Source: Thermaerobacter subterraneus DSM 13965
GTDB lineage: Bacteria > Bacillota > Sulfobacillia > Thermaerobacterales > Thermaerobacteraceae
NCBI RefSeq assembly: GCF_000183545.2
Contig: NZ_JH976535.1
Coordinates: forward strand, 1,675,837 to 1,739,836
Direction: 5' to 3'
DNA length: 64,000 nt
Position 1 is the stretch's first letter; each line of letters opens with the position of its first letter. The translations under genes and the position numbers were made by a program. Of this stretch, positions 1 through 9,366 are shown one piece after another. Under the pieces are notes generated by a model. It worked only from the letters and a program-made list of their open reading frames with translations, was not told where the DNA came from and searched no databases.

Positions 1-1
1 T

Positions 2-337
2 GCCCTGCGCAGCTACGACCCCATCATCGCGCCGGCCGGGGCGGCCTTTTACCGCGGCCCGATCCGCGCCTGGGACGGGAGCTTGTTTTTCGGAACCCTG
101 GGCTTTCAGCCCGACAGCCCGGGCCGGCACCTGCACCGCCTTCGCCTGGACGCCTCGGGCACCCGGGTGGTGGAAGAAGAAATCCTCTTCAAGGGCCAGT
201 TCGGCCGAATCCGGGCCGTCCAGACGGGGCCGGGCGGCTGCCTCTACTTTGGCACCAGCAACCGGGACGGGCGGGGCGAGCCGGACCCTCTGGACGACCG
301 CATCCTGCGCCTGTGCCCGCAGGCCGGCTCGGATTGA
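2..337 (+). CDS. PQQ-dependent aldose (glucose/sorbosone-type) sugar dehydrogenase, C-terminal part
   Basis: The gene starts before the window; 111 codons and a TGA stop are present. The visible part has the closing blades of the soluble sugar dehydrogenase beta-propeller (GSDH/YliI family): an SYDPIIAPAG stretch, a WDGSLFFGTLGF strand, then GQFGRIRAV...GPGGCLYFGTSN and a final RILRL strand. These proteins oxidise aldose sugars with pyrroloquinoline quinone and are usually secreted or lipoprotein-anchored. No cofactor or calcium ligand can be judged from this fragment. The family assignment rests on this repeat pattern and is fairly secure; the substrate is unknown. Confidence 0.75.
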   Translation, partial: ALRSYDPIIAPAGAAFYRGPIRAWDGSLFFGTLGFQPDSPGRHLHRLRLDASGTRVVEEEILFKGQFGRIRAVQTGPGGCLYFGTSNRDGRGEPDPLDDRILRLCPQAGSD

Positions 338-545
338 GGAAGGGGCCCGGAACGTCACGGTATCCCTTGACATCCTGCGGGCCCGAGCGGGCGGCAGGAT
401 CGAGATCCGCTCGGAAGCGAGCCTTCGCGAGAACCTGAGCGATCCGTTCGAGCATTCCGTAACATGATTGTAACGGGCAGGCCAGCGGCAGAACAGGAAG
501 CCGTGGTAAACTTGCCATGCTACGCCAGATTTAGGGGGCGACGCG

Positions 546-1139
546 ATGAACCGGGTTCGGCGACTCCCTTTCGCACTGACGGGTGTGATCACGGCCGTCG
601 CGGTCTTCCTGGTCGCCGGCTGCGGCCCCCAGGCGCAGGACACAGAGGACGTGCAGATTGTCGAGGACGAAAAGGATCAGGTTTACATCTTCCCGGATGG
701 AACCCAAGTCGTTGGGACGCAGGCCGAGTGGATCAAAGAGGTGGTGCAGTTCTTTGCTTCATCTCCGACCACTTGGGAAGAAGTCGATGTTAAGGAAAAA
801 GAAATAGGGTTTCTGAAGTATGTATCAGTTCCCTCAGGATTCCGCCTTGCAAAGGCCATAACGAACGGCCAGGTGACACGTGCGATCTACGTCAACCCGG
901 AGCAACAGTGGCTGTTCCTATTAAACGCTTGGCAACCAGGATACCCAGGCCGTGGGTGGACACTTACGCCCCATTGCGTGACAGAAACCGAGGCCGGCAC
1001 GCCTCTCCAACCTTTGCTTGACCACCTGTGCCGTGGCGAATATCTCATAGACGGTTGGAAGATCCAATTCGGCGTGACATCGTCTGATATGGAGACCAGT
1101 CGTCACTTGTTGGTTGCCTCCATCCGACCGCCCAAGTAA
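546..1139 (+). CDS. Putative lipoprotein of unknown function (197 aa)
   Basis: ATG start preceded by an AGGGGG ribosome binding site. The N-terminus is a lipoprotein signal: positively charged residues 3-6, a hydrophobic stretch 8-23, then the lipobox LVAGC with Cys26 as the lipidation site. The remaining 170 residues are a soluble domain with several Trp and three further Cys, and I recognise no family. Base composition in about 690-1100 is visibly more AT-rich than the neighbours (AAA, TTT and GTA codons are common), which suggests later acquisition. It is probably anchored on the outer face of the membrane; no function is assigned. Confidence 0.7.
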   Translation: MNRVRRLPFALTGVITAVAVFLVAGCGPQAQDTEDVQIVEDEKDQVYIFPDGTQVVGTQAEWIKEVVQFFASSPTTWEEVDVKEKEIGFLKYVSVPSGFRLAKAITNGQVTRAIYVNPEQQWLFLLNAWQPGYPGRGWTLTPHCVTETEAGTPLQPLLDHLCRGEYLIDGWKIQFGVTSSDMETSRHLLVASIRPPK

Positions 1140-1175
1140 TGGTAACAGTGCTTTGCCCCGGACGCCCCAGAGTCT

Positions 1176-1442
1176 TCATAGCAAACGCCTCCCTTGCTCA
1201 ACGTTGACCTCGTGGATCCAGACCTCGAAGCCCGCCTTACGGGCCTTCTCCTCCAGCGTCTTGGCGTTCTTCGCCTTGAACGCCCCCATCCGAGCCCGGT
1301 AGATCACCCCTTTCGTCGCCGTGCCGGGCTCCTCTCCCGGCTTCTCAAGGGCCGGGGCATCAGGGTCCTTGAATGTCTTGCCAAAGTACCGGCACACACC
1401 CCGGGCGCGGCGCCGTTCCCGAACCGCTTCCTCCGGAGGCGG
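1176..1442 (-). pseudogene. Remnant of a SPOR-domain cell-wall hydrolase (N-acetylmuramoyl-L-alanine amidase-like)
   Basis: The frame is open on the minus strand from 1442 to a TGA at 1176, but it lacks a proper start and any catalytic domain. Translation gives an ARGVCRYFGKTF segment, typical of the end of an amidase domain, then a linker and a SPOR-like motif (IYRARMGAFKAKNAKTLEEK, then GFEVWI). SPOR domains bind septal peptidoglycan. Only a GTG at 1397 could start translation, in mid-domain. It lies just downstream of hemG on the same strand. I read it as the 3' end of a deleted amidase gene; a short stand-alone SPOR protein from the GTG is a less likely alternative. Confidence 0.5.
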
Positions 1443-1466
1443 TCACCCATCCCCTTGTGAGCCGGA

Positions 1467-3290
1467 CTACCGGGCCTGCACCGCCCGCGATGCGCCCGCC
1501 GCACCGCCCAGGGCGGCCCAGACGGCTTCGGCAGCGGCCTCGCCCTGGCGGATGCAATCGGGTACCCCGACGCCGAAGTAGCCTGCCCCCGCCAGGGCCA
1601 GCCGCGGGTGTTCCTGCAGTCCGGCCCGGACCGCCGCCATCCGGTCCAGGTGGCCCACCTCGTACTGGGGCATGGCCCGGGGCCACCGGTACACCCTCAC
1701 CAGCTCCGGCTCCCCATCCACCCCCGCCAGTTCCGCCAGGTCCACCCGGACCCGGGCCACCAGCTCGTCGTCGGGAAGAACCAGCGGATCCTCGCCCGGC
1801 CGCCCGGCAAAGGCGCGCAGCAAGGCCATGCCCGGCGGCGCCGTGCCGGGCCACTTGCTGGAGACCCAGGTGCAGGCGGTGATGAACCGCCGTTCTTCCG
1901 GGGGCACGATGAAGCCGCTGCCCTCCAACAGACCGGCCCGCTCTTCCGGATAGGCCAGGGCCACCACCGCCGTCGGCTTGTAGGGAATGGCCGCCAGCTG
2001 CTCGGCCACGTCCGCCAGAAAAGGCTCGAGCAACGATGCTGCCTGCCAGGCCGGCACCGCCAGCACCACGGCGTCGACCGTTTCGGCGCCGCCGTCCCGC
2101 ACCGTGAGGCGATAGCCGGGCGCCCGGCCTCCCCGGCCCCGGTCGCCCCAGGTGCCCTCCGCCGTGCCGCTTGGCGCGGCGGTCCCGGAGCCGGTCCCCA
2201 GGTCGGGACGGGTGAACACCGGTTCGAGGGCGACCACGGGGGCACCGGTGACGATGCGGCCGCCCAGTTCCTCAATGCGCCGTGCCGCTGCCTGCGGCAG
2301 CCGGCCGAGCCCCCCGCGCAGCGTGACGAAGGGGGATCTTCCCCCCGGTCCCCGACTGGGTCCGGGCGCCCGCCCGCGCCCTGGGTCCGGCGCCTGGCCG
2401 CGCCCCGGTCCCGGTGCGGGGCCGCGCTCCGGCGCCGGTGCATGCCCCCATTCCGGCGCGGGCTCCGGTCCCTGCTGGGAATCGTCCGTCCAGGCCTGGG
2501 CCTGGGCGCCCGCCGAGCCCGGACCGCCCCCGGCCGGGCGGGCCTGCGCCCCCGCCGCCGCGGCCGCTGCGGGCGTCCCGGTGGCCGAACCGGCCTCCGC
2601 AGCCGCGGGTCGCGCCGCCGCCGCCCGCGCCCGGCGCTGGCGCGCCATGCCCCGCACCAGGCTGCCGAACTCCCGTTCAAGCTGCACCAGCTGCGGGAAC
2701 GTGGCCCGAATGCTGAGCCTTTCGGGATCGCCGCTGGCGATCCCCGCCAGTAGCGGCGCCGCCAGGCGTTCCGTCACCTGGCGGCCCAACCGGCGCCGGA
2801 GGAACGCCGCCACCGATTCGTCGGCCCCGTCGCGCCGCGGCGGGATCAGCGGTTCCAGGCTGGCGCGCAACTTGCCCGACAAGCTGAAGAGCGGTGAGGC
2901 CCACAAGGCCCGGGCCCCCACGGGCACGCCCAGGGCAAACCCCTCGGGCATGGGCTGGAGCCGCCCCTCCCGGACGATGAAGGTCCGCCCCGCCGCCGGG
3001 CCGGGGCCCACCAGGTCTTCTCCCAGGCCCAGGCGCCGGGCCAACTGAATGCCGTGGGGCTTGGAGGCTACCAGAGAATCGGGCCCCTGCTCGATCACAA
3101 AGGAACCCGCGCGCTCCGTCTGCACCTTGCCCCCCAGGCGCTCCCCCGCTTCGATCAGGACGACCTCCAGGGCCACACCGTGCCCGCGGGCCAGCTCCAG
3201 CAGGCGAAGGGCGGCCGCCAGACCGGCGATGCCGCCCCCTACCACCGCCACCCGCGGCGCGGCGACACCCGCAGGAACCGGACGCGCCAT
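1467..3290 (-). CDS. hemG: Protoporphyrinogen/coproporphyrinogen III oxidase (HemG/HemY, CgoX type) with a long low-complexity insert
   Basis: A 607-residue FAD-dependent oxidase of heme synthesis. The N-terminal dinucleotide fold VVGGGIAGLAAALRL is followed by LIEAGERLGGKVQTE and EQGPDSLVASKP, and the C-terminus carries the closing flavin motif LALAGAGYFGVGVPDCIRQG. The ATG at 3290 was chosen because it begins 4 bp after the hemH stop. In Bacillota this enzyme converts coproporphyrinogen III to coproporphyrin III for the neighbouring ferrochelatase. Family members are usually about 470 aa; the excess is mainly an Ala/Pro/Gly/Arg-rich insert at about residues 218-318, with a PGPGRG-type repeat, and a smaller Gly-rich insert nearer the C-terminus. 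Confidence 0.93.
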   Translation of the reverse strand: MARPVPAGVAAPRVAVVGGGIAGLAAALRLLELARGHGVALEVVLIEAGERLGGKVQTERAGSFVIEQGPDSLVASKPHGIQLARRLGLGEDLVGPGPAAGRTFIVREGRLQPMPEGFALGVPVGARALWASPLFSLSGKLRASLEPLIPPRRDGADESVAAFLRRRLGRQVTERLAAPLLAGIASGDPERLSIRATFPQLVQLEREFGSLVRGMARQRRARAAAARPAAAEAGSATGTPAAAAAAGAQARPAGGGPGSAGAQAQAWTDDSQQGPEPAPEWGHAPAPERGPAPGPGRGQAPDPGRGRAPGPSRGPGGRSPFVTLRGGLGRLPQAAARRIEELGGRIVTGAPVVALEPVFTRPDLGTGSGTAAPSGTAEGTWGDRGRGGRAPGYRLTVRDGGAETVDAVVLAVPAWQAASLLEPFLADVAEQLAAIPYKPTAVVALAYPEERAGLLEGSGFIVPPEERRFITACTWVSSKWPGTAPPGMALLRAFAGRPGEDPLVLPDDELVARVRVDLAELAGVDGEPELVRVYRWPRAMPQYEVGHLDRMAAVRAGLQEHPRLALAGAGYFGVGVPDCIRQGEAAAEAVWAALGGAAGASRAVQAR

Positions 3291-3294
3291 GGGC

Positions 3295-4347
3295 TCATCC
3301 CACCTGGGGGTCCTCGGGCCGGGCGCCCGAGGCGGCCGCCTCGTGCCGGGTCGCCCCGAGACGGTCAAGCACCAGGTCCGCCAGGACCTCGATGAAGTCG
3401 GCGTCGGCATTGAGGGAGGGCGTGCGGGCAAAGGCCAGCCCCACTTCCTCCGCCACCTGCCGCGCCTCGATGTCCAGGTCATACAAAACCTCCAGGTGGT
3501 CGGCCACGAACCCCGCGGGGCAGACCACCACCGCCCGCGCGCCCTCGCCGGGCAGCCGGCGGATCACCTCGGTCACGTCCGGTCCCAGCCAGGGATCGGC
3601 CGTCCGGCCCGCGCTCTGATACGCCACGCGCCAGCGGGACAGGCCCGCCGCCGCCGCCACCTTGGCCGCCGTCTCCTCCACGTGGCGCGGGTACGGGTCG
3701 CCGCGGTCCACCACCGGCTGGGGGATGCTGTGGGCGGTGAAGATGACCACGGCACCCTCCCGCAAGCCCGCGGGCAGCTCCGCCAGGGCCCGCTCGACCC
3801 GTCGGGCCAGGGCGGCGATGAACCCTGGATGGCTGTGGAAGTGGTCGATGAAATGGACCGCCGGCGCCCCGGGATGCCGGGCCAGGGCCTCCTGGGCGGC
3901 CCGGTGATACAGGGCCACGCTGGCCGCGGAATACTGGGGCGCCAGCACCAGCCCCACGGCCTCCTGGGGCCGGGCCGCCACCAGGCGTTCCACCGCCTCG
4001 GCGATGAAGGGCGCGATGTGCAGGTAGCCGACAAAGGGCTCCACGGGCCGCCCCAGGCGCTCGGCCACCACCGCCGCCACCTGGCGTGCCTGTTCTTCCG
4101 TGATCTCGTGCAGGGGCGACTTGCCGCCGATGGCCTTGTAGCGGTCGATCAGCTCCTGCAGGAGCTCGGGCGTAGGCGGCCGCCCGTGCCGGATGTGGGT
4201 GTAGTAGGGTTCGACCTGGTCCAGGCTCTGGGGTGTGCCGTAGGCCATGACCAGCAAGGCCACCAGGTCCTTCCGTCCAGGGCCGGCCGCCGGCGCGCCC
4301 TGCCCCGGGTCGGAATGGCTGGGCTTCTGGCTGAGGTTTTGGTCCAT
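3295..4347 (-). CDS. hemH: Coproporphyrin/protoporphyrin ferrochelatase (HemH/CpfC)
   Basis: Inserts Fe2+ into the porphyrin ring. The ATG at 4347 has a GGGAGG site about nine bases upstream; the 350-aa product is slightly longer than usual because of a hydrophilic N-terminal tail. Family landmarks are LLVMAYGTP near the start, YYTHIRHGRPP, the catalytic-histidine region VVIFTAHSIPQPV, YQSAGRT...PWLGPDV, and the C-terminal CPAGFVADHLEVLYDLDIEA. The last motif matches soluble Gram-positive ferrochelatases. The pairing with hemG, four bases apart, supports co-translation and the coproporphyrin-dependent route. The operon may extend upstream to opuAC, 270 bp away. Confidence 0.93.
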   Translation of the reverse strand: MDQNLSQKPSHSDPGQGAPAAGPGRKDLVALLVMAYGTPQSLDQVEPYYTHIRHGRPPTPELLQELIDRYKAIGGKSPLHEITEEQARQVAAVVAERLGRPVEPFVGYLHIAPFIAEAVERLVAARPQEAVGLVLAPQYSAASVALYHRAAQEALARHPGAPAVHFIDHFHSHPGFIAALARRVERALAELPAGLREGAVVIFTAHSIPQPVVDRGDPYPRHVEETAAKVAAAAGLSRWRVAYQSAGRTADPWLGPDVTEVIRRLPGEGARAVVVCPAGFVADHLEVLYDLDIEARQVAEEVGLAFARTPSLNADADFIEVLADLVLDRLGATRHEAAASGARPEDPQVG

Positions 4348-4617
4348 GTCTGTTCCCGCCTCCCAGGCCACGTTAGCATAACCGGCAGGGGGCTTGCCTC
4401 GGGTGCGCAACCGGGACCCGCAGCCGGGGCGTCTGGCGTCAGTCCGGCGTCGACGGACGGAAAAGGCGCCAAAGGACGGAACAACGAGCGAGCGGCGGGA
4501 AGACCCCGCCGCCGCCCTGAAGGGGCCAGCATCGTGCTGAAGATCCCGGCGCCACCCGTGGGCACGGCCTCGGCCCACCGGGCGTCACGGTTCTTCTGGC
4601 GCTCCTCCGCCCTAGCC

Positions 4618-5538
4618 TTACTTGAGCCACGCCTCCACGACGTCGCGGTTTTCCTCCAGCCAGGCCTGCACGCCCTTTTCCGGCTGGTCCGCGCCGTGGT
4701 CCTGGATGGCGGCCTCAAGCTCCGCCAGCTGCTCCCCGGTCAGCTTGAAGCGGCCAAGCCACTCCGCCACTTCGGCAAAGTCCTCGCTGAACCCCTGGCG
4801 GGCGATCGTCTGGATCTCCTCGGCCCCCGTGGGGTTCATCAGGCCCTTGGGGTCCTCCAGGTAGCGGATGTCATACTTCGCAAAGGCCCAGTGGGGCCGC
4901 CACAGGGTGACGACGATCCACTCCCGGTTCTGGATCGCCCGGTCCAGCTCGGCCAGCATGGTCGGCGTGCTGCTCTGCACCAGCTCCCAGTCGTCGAGCC
5001 CGTAACCCGGGATGGCGCTCTCCCGGGTCACCCGCATCAGGCCGGCGCCCGCCTCGATGCCGACGATGCGCTTGCCGAAGCGGTCGGCATACTGCTTCAG
5101 GTCTTCGATGCTCCGCGCCTCCACGTAGTCCGGCACGGCCAGCCCCAGGTCCGCCTGGTCGTACCAGGTGCCCAGGACCTCCACCTGGTCCCCGAACCGG
5201 TCCATGTACTGGCCGTGGGTCGACGGCATCCACACGTCCATGAACAGGTCGATGCTGCCGTTGGCCACCGCCGCGAAGAGCGGCGCCACCTCCACCTGCG
5301 TCAGGGTCACCCGGTAACCTTCTTCCTCCAGCAGCTGCTTCCACAGGTAGGAGACGGCGATGTCCTCGTCCCATGGGATGTAGCCGATCTCGATGGACCC
5401 CTTGTCCCCACTGCTGTTGCCGTTCCCTGCGCCCGTCCCTCCGGCGCCGCCGCATGCCGCCAGCACCAGCGCCGACAGGGTGGCGAGCACCGCCACCACC
5501 TTGTGCAGTCCTCGCCCGCGGGCCGCTCCCTTGCCCAT
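4618..5538 (-). CDS. opuAC: Glycine betaine/proline-type ABC transporter substrate-binding lipoprotein (OpuAC)
   Basis: 306 aa; ATG preceded by GGAGGTGAAGGC. The signal peptide ends in a lipobox (LVLAAC), so the protein is anchored outside the membrane. The mature part starts with IEIGYIPWDEDIA and has the DLFMDVWMPSTHGQYM and VVTLWRPHWAFAKYDIRYL segments, whose tryptophans form the aromatic box that holds quaternary ammonium ligands in the OpuAC family. Last gene of the opuAA-AB-AC set on the minus strand. Expected role: capture of betaine-like osmolytes. The exact ligand cannot be read from sequence. Confidence 0.92.
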   Translation of the reverse strand: MGKGAARGRGLHKVVAVLATLSALVLAACGGAGGTGAGNGNSSGDKGSIEIGYIPWDEDIAVSYLWKQLLEEEGYRVTLTQVEVAPLFAAVANGSIDLFMDVWMPSTHGQYMDRFGDQVEVLGTWYDQADLGLAVPDYVEARSIEDLKQYADRFGKRIVGIEAGAGLMRVTRESAIPGYGLDDWELVQSSTPTMLAELDRAIQNREWIVVTLWRPHWAFAKYDIRYLEDPKGLMNPTGAEEIQTIARQGFSEDFAEVAEWLGRFKLTGEQLAELEAAIQDHGADQPEKGVQAWLEENRDVVEAWLK

Positions 5539-5716
5539 GCCTTCACCTCCGTATGGTATTCCTCCGCATGAGATTCCTGGTTCGCTTCATTCCCGATTCA
5601 CTTCCGGTGCGGGGCCGCGCCCACCGGCCCAGGCCCGGTATCCGTCCTGCGGCGACCTGGCTGCGCCCTTGCCTGGTGGGTTCCACCAGGCCCGACCCAT
5701 CACCCCGCCTGGGCCG

Positions 5717-6598
5717 TCACGCCGCCTGGGCCGCGCCGCCCGTCCCTTCCCGGGAGCGGGGGCGCCGCCGGGAGACCCGGCCGGCCAGGCCCTCGGTCAC
5801 CCGGTCCAGGTATACTGCCAGCAACACCACCGCAAGGCCCGACTCAACCCCCAGCGGGATGTCCAGGGCGGTCAGGCCGCGGACCACCTCGGCGCCCAGG
5901 CCGGGCGCGCCGGCCATGCCGGCGATGACCACCATGGACAGCGCCAGCATGATCACCTGGTTGACGCCCGCCATGATGGTGGGCAGGGCCAGCGGCAGCT
6001 GGATCTTGCGCAGGATCTGGTTGGGGGTCGAACCGAAGGCGCGGCCGGCTTCGACCACATCGGCGGGCACCTGGCGGATGCCCAGGTCGGTCAGCCGGAT
6101 GGCCGGCGGCACCGCGAAGACCACCGTGGCCAGCAGCCCCGGCACCACCCCCGCGCCGAAGAACAGCACCGCCGGCAGCAGGTGGACGAAAGCCGGCAGG
6201 GTCTGCATCAGGTCCAGCACCGGCCGCAGCACGGCCCGCAGCATGGCCGACCGGCTGGCGGCGATCCCCAGGGGGATGCCGACGCCCACCGCGATCACCG
6301 TCGCCGCCAGCACCAGGGCCAGGGTCTGCATGGCCGGTTCCCACTCGCCCATGGCCCAGACCAGGACGAACGCGGCCGCCGCGAAGAGCCCGAATCCCCG
6401 GCCCCGCAACCACCAGGCCAGCGCCACCAGGACGGCCATCACGGCCAGCGCCGGGCCCGCCAGCAAGAGCGCCGTAACGGCCTCGACGAGAGCGGACACG
6501 CCGGCCGCCAGGCCGTCCCAGAGGGGGTCGAAGGCCCGGAGCAACCAGTAGATCAGCGCTTCGGCTCCTTCTCCCAGGGGAATGTCGATCTCAACCAT
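5717..6598 (-). CDS. opuAB: Glycine betaine ABC transporter permease (OpuAB)
   Basis: 293 aa. The ATG at 6598 overlaps the opuAA stop by 8 bp (ATGGTTGA), showing translational coupling. Several hydrophobic segments surround the permease signature ([20 protein letters not shown]), the EAA loop that contacts the ATPase. The stretch [20 protein letters not shown] and the ending [20 protein letters not shown] are typical of ProW/OpuAB. The short N-terminal extension before the first transmembrane helix is normal. It forms the membrane channel with the OpuAA ATPase and the OpuAC receptor. Confidence 0.93.
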   Translation of the reverse strand: MVEIDIPLGEGAEALIYWLLRAFDPLWDGLAAGVSALVEAVTALLLAGPALAVMAVLVALAWWLRGRGFGLFAAAAFVLVWAMGEWEPAMQTLALVLAATVIAVGVGIPLGIAASRSAMLRAVLRPVLDLMQTLPAFVHLLPAVLFFGAGVVPGLLATVVFAVPPAIRLTDLGIRQVPADVVEAGRAFGSTPNQILRKIQLPLALPTIMAGVNQVIMLALSMVVIAGMAGAPGLGAEVVRGLTALDIPLGVESGLAVVLLAVYLDRVTEGLAGRVSRRRPRSREGTGGAAQAA

Positions 6599-7943
6599 CC
6601 CCGGCAACGGACAGCTCACCTCCTTCCACCGCCGCTTCCGCATCCGGCGGGCCGGTCCGGTTCTGACCGGCCGCAGCCGCGGGGCCGGGGGCCGGGACCG
6701 GGCGGCCCGGATCCTCGGGAGCGCCGCCGGCCGCGGCCCCGTCACCGGTCCCGCGGTCCTCCACCCGTACGTGGCCGGCCATCCCGGCCAGGACCTGGAC
6801 CCGGGCCACCAGCCCCACCAGGCGGCCACGATCGTCCGTCACGGCCACGGGCCAGGGGCTCCGGGCAATGGTGGGGATCAGCTCGTGCAGGGTGGTGTCG
6901 GGCTGGCAGGTGGGCACCTCCGGGCGGACCACCCCCGCCAGGGTCCGGTCGCCCCGCCGCGCCGCCGCCAGGGCGTCGTCGGCGGTCACCAGGCCCCGCA
7001 ACCGGCGCTCGCGGTCGACCACGAACACCGAGGAAAGCTGCAGCTCTTCCATCTTGCGCAGGGCCACCCGGGGGCCGTCGGTTTCCCGCACCGTCTCCGG
7101 GCGCCGCATGACGTTCCGCGCGGTGAAGACCTTGCTGCGGTCCACGTCCTCCGTGAAGGACGCCACGTAGTCGTCGGCCGGCCGGGCCAGGATGCCCTCC
7201 GGCGTGTCCACCTGGACGATCCGGCCGTCGCGCATGATGGCGATGCGGTCGCCCAGCTTCAGCGCCTCGCTCAGGTCATGGGTGATGAAGATGATGGTGC
7301 GGTGAAGCTCGGCCTGCAGCTGCAGCAGCTCATCCTGCATCTCCCGCCGGATCAGGGGATCCAGGGCGCTGAAGGCCTCGTCCATCAGCAGGATGTCCGC
7401 GTCGGTGGCCAGGGCGCGGGCCAGGCCCACGCGCTGCTGCATGCCGCCGGAAAGCTCCCCGGGGTAGCTGGACGCCCACTGGGCAAGGCCCACCGTCTCG
7501 AGGGCCTCCAGGGCGCGCCGGCGCCGCTGGGCCGGATCGACGCCGCGGATCTCCAGACCGTATTCCACGTTGCCCAACACGGTGCGGTGGGGCAGCAGGG
7601 CGAAGTGCTGGAAGACCATGGCGAAGCGCTGGCGGCGTACCTGCAGGAGCTCCCGCGGGCCCAGGCCGGTGATGTCCTGGCCGTCGAGAAGGATGCGGCC
7701 GGCGGTAGGTTCCACCAGGCGGTTGAGACACCGCAGCAGGGTGGACTTGCCGCTGCCCGAGAGGCCCATGATGACGAAGATCTCACCGGCCTCGACCGTC
7801 AGGCTGGCGCCGGCCACGGCCAGGGTGTGGCCGGAGCGCTTCAGGATCTCGTCCTTGGATCGGCCGGCGCGGGCCAGCTCCAGCGCCTCCCGGGGCCGCG
7901 GGCCAAAAATCTTGTAAACGTCGTCGACGACGAGACGAGCCAC
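6591..7943 (-). CDS. opuAA: Glycine betaine ABC transporter ATP-binding protein with CBS domains (OpuAA)
   Basis: 450 aa from the GTG at 7943, preceded by GGGAGGTGAG at seven bases; a GTG 12 bp upstream overlaps that site and is less likely. Walker [11 protein letters not shown]-loop [12 protein letters not shown], signature LSGGMQQRV, Walker [13 protein letters not shown] and switch His in [10 protein letters not shown] are all present. About residues 265-390 form a pair of CBS modules, which in OpuA-type importers sense ionic strength and gate transport. A Gly/Ala/Pro-rich tail of about 50 residues follows. First gene of the operon; the leader contains a possible terminator (see 8019-8047). 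Confidence 0.93.
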   Translation of the reverse strand: MARLVVDDVYKIFGPRPREALELARAGRSKDEILKRSGHTLAVAGASLTVEAGEIFVIMGLSGSGKSTLLRCLNRLVEPTAGRILLDGQDITGLGPRELLQVRRQRFAMVFQHFALLPHRTVLGNVEYGLEIRGVDPAQRRRRALEALETVGLAQWASSYPGELSGGMQQRVGLARALATDADILLMDEAFSALDPLIRREMQDELLQLQAELHRTIIFITHDLSEALKLGDRIAIMRDGRIVQVDTPEGILARPADDYVASFTEDVDRSKVFTARNVMRRPETVRETDGPRVALRKMEELQLSSVFVVDRERRLRGLVTADDALAAARRGDRTLAGVVRPEVPTCQPDTTLHELIPTIARSPWPVAVTDDRGRLVGLVARVQVLAGMAGHVRVEDRGTGDGAAAGGAPEDPGRPVPAPGPAAAAGQNRTGPPDAEAAVEGGELSVAGDG

Positions 7944-8018
7944 GCGCGTCCTCACCTCCCTTTCACGCTCAACAGCTTCCCGTCAAGCGGGGACCCGATG
8001 CGGGCTGCGCGAGGGAAA

Positions 8019-8047
8019 CAAAAAACCGGCCTGTCGCGGGAGCCGGT
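8019..8047 (-). terminator. Intrinsic-terminator-like hairpin in the opuA leader
   Basis: On the minus strand ACCGGC (8047-8042) pairs with GCCGGT (8030-8025) and is followed directly by a run of six T. It lies about 75 bp upstream of the opuAA start with no minus-strand gene before it, so it is not the end of a recognisable gene. The flanking AACCGG/CCGGTT (8053-8048 with 8029-8024) could form a mutually exclusive hairpin. This arrangement suits attenuation or a small leader RNA. No known riboswitch consensus was recognised in the leader. Confidence 0.5.
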
Positions 8048-8094
8048 CCGGTTGTTAGCCAGCAGCCGCTAATTTGGGAACTGCATCCTTCTTG

Positions 8095-8123
8095 TTGATA
8101 TCACAATTTTTCGTTCAATTCAA
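8095..8123 (-). promoter_or_regulatory. Candidate promoter for the opuA operon
   Basis: Reading the minus strand, TTGAAT (8123-8118) and TATCAA (8100-8095) are separated by 17 bases in an AT-rich patch that stands out in this GC-rich genome. It is 50 bp before the leader hairpin. The 436-bp gap between the divergent opuAA and ispH also holds a small AGCGG/CCGCT hairpin (8128-8142) and, on the plus strand, a TATACT at 8249-8254 with a poor -35 that might serve ispH. Confidence 0.4.
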
Positions 8124-8379
8124 GGCAAAGCGGTTTTTCCGCTCCATATTATGTCAGCCCGGCGTCGCTAATGGCCCCACGCGGCGTGCTTTCCAGTCTG
8201 GATCGACCATTCACTCCGGATCGCCTATCGGCTGCCGGTTCGTTCCTCTATACTGGGGGCGGAAGCGGATGCCGGGCGGGCCCGCCGATCCCCGGTGAGG
8301 GACGGGTGTCAAAAGGCCGGCGGCACCCTGTCCCCGCCAGGGCGCCGGGCGCCGGCCGGCTCCAGAGGAGGCCAGCACC

Positions 8380-9366
8380 GTGGAAGTCATCAAGATCTCG
8401 CCCCGCGGCTACTGCTACGGCGTGGTGGACGCCATCGCCCTGGCCCGCCGGGCAGCGACCGACCCCACCCTCCCCCGGCCGATCTACATCCTCGGCATGA
8501 TCGTCCACAACCATCACGTGGTCGAAGAGCTGGCGCGGGAAGGCATTCACACCCTGGACGGCGAGGACCGGCTCTCCCTGCTGGAGAAGGTCGATGGCGG
8601 CACGGTGATCTTCACCGCCCACGGCATCTCCCCCCAGGTGCGCCGCCGGGCCATCGAAAAGGGGCTGACCTGGATCGACGCCACCTGCCCGGATGTGACC
8701 CGGACCCACGAGCTGATCAAGGACCGCGTGGCCAAGGGGTTCGAGATCATCTACATCGGCAAGAAGGGCCACCCCGAGCCCGAGGGCGCCATAGGCGAGG
8801 CACCGGGCCACGTCCACCTGATCGAGACGGCCGACGACCTGGACACCCTGCCCCTCGACCCCGCCAGCACGCCCAAGGTGGCCGTGGTGACCCAGACCAC
8901 CCTGAGCAAGTGGGACACCGAGGCCCTGATCCGCGAGGTGCTGAAGCGCTACCCCCACGCCGAGGTGCACAACGAGATCTGCCTGGCCACCCAGCTGCGG
9001 CAGGAAGCGGCGGTACGCCAGGCGCGGGAAGCCGACGTGGTCATCGTGGTGGGCGACCGGCGGAGCAACAACTCCAACCGCCTGGTCCAGGTGGTACGGG
9101 AGATCGCCCGCCGGCCGGCATACCTGGTCGACAGCGTGGAGCAGATCGACCCCGCCTGGCTCAGGGGCGCGCGGCGCGTCGGCGTGACCGCCGGTTCGTC
9201 CACGCCGAGCCAGATCACCCGCAAGGTGATCGAGTGGCTGGAAGCCTACGAGCCGGACGAACCGGCCTCCGGCGAACCGGCCTCTTCGGAGGGACGGGCT
9301 CCGGGCGCCGGCACGGCGCCGCGGGCCGGGGTGCCAGAATCCGCAGTGCCCGGACACGCCGGCTGA
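8380..9366 (+). CDS. ispH: 4-hydroxy-3-methylbut-2-enyl diphosphate reductase (IspH/LytB)
   Basis: Last enzyme of the MEP isoprenoid pathway: reduces HMBPP to IPP and DMAPP using a [4Fe-4S] cluster. The GTG start is preceded by AGAGGAGGCC. The three cluster cysteines are visible in [22 protein letters not shown] and [11 protein letters not shown], and the substrate-binding His/Glu/Ser residues lie in [21 protein letters not shown] and [10 protein letters not shown]. 328 aa; the last 45 residues are a variable Ala/Gly/Pro tail. Divergent from opuAA and transcribed alone. Confidence 0.95.
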   Translation: MEVIKISPRGYCYGVVDAIALARRAATDPTLPRPIYILGMIVHNHHVVEELAREGIHTLDGEDRLSLLEKVDGGTVIFTAHGISPQVRRRAIEKGLTWIDATCPDVTRTHELIKDRVAKGFEIIYIGKKGHPEPEGAIGEAPGHVHLIETADDLDTLPLDPASTPKVAVVTQTTLSKWDTEALIREVLKRYPHAEVHNEICLATQLRQEAAVRQAREADVVIVVGDRRSNNSNRLVQVVREIARRPAYLVDSVEQIDPAWLRGARRVGVTAGSSTPSQITRKVIEWLEAYEPDEPASGEPASSEGRAPGAGTAPRAGVPESAVPGHAG

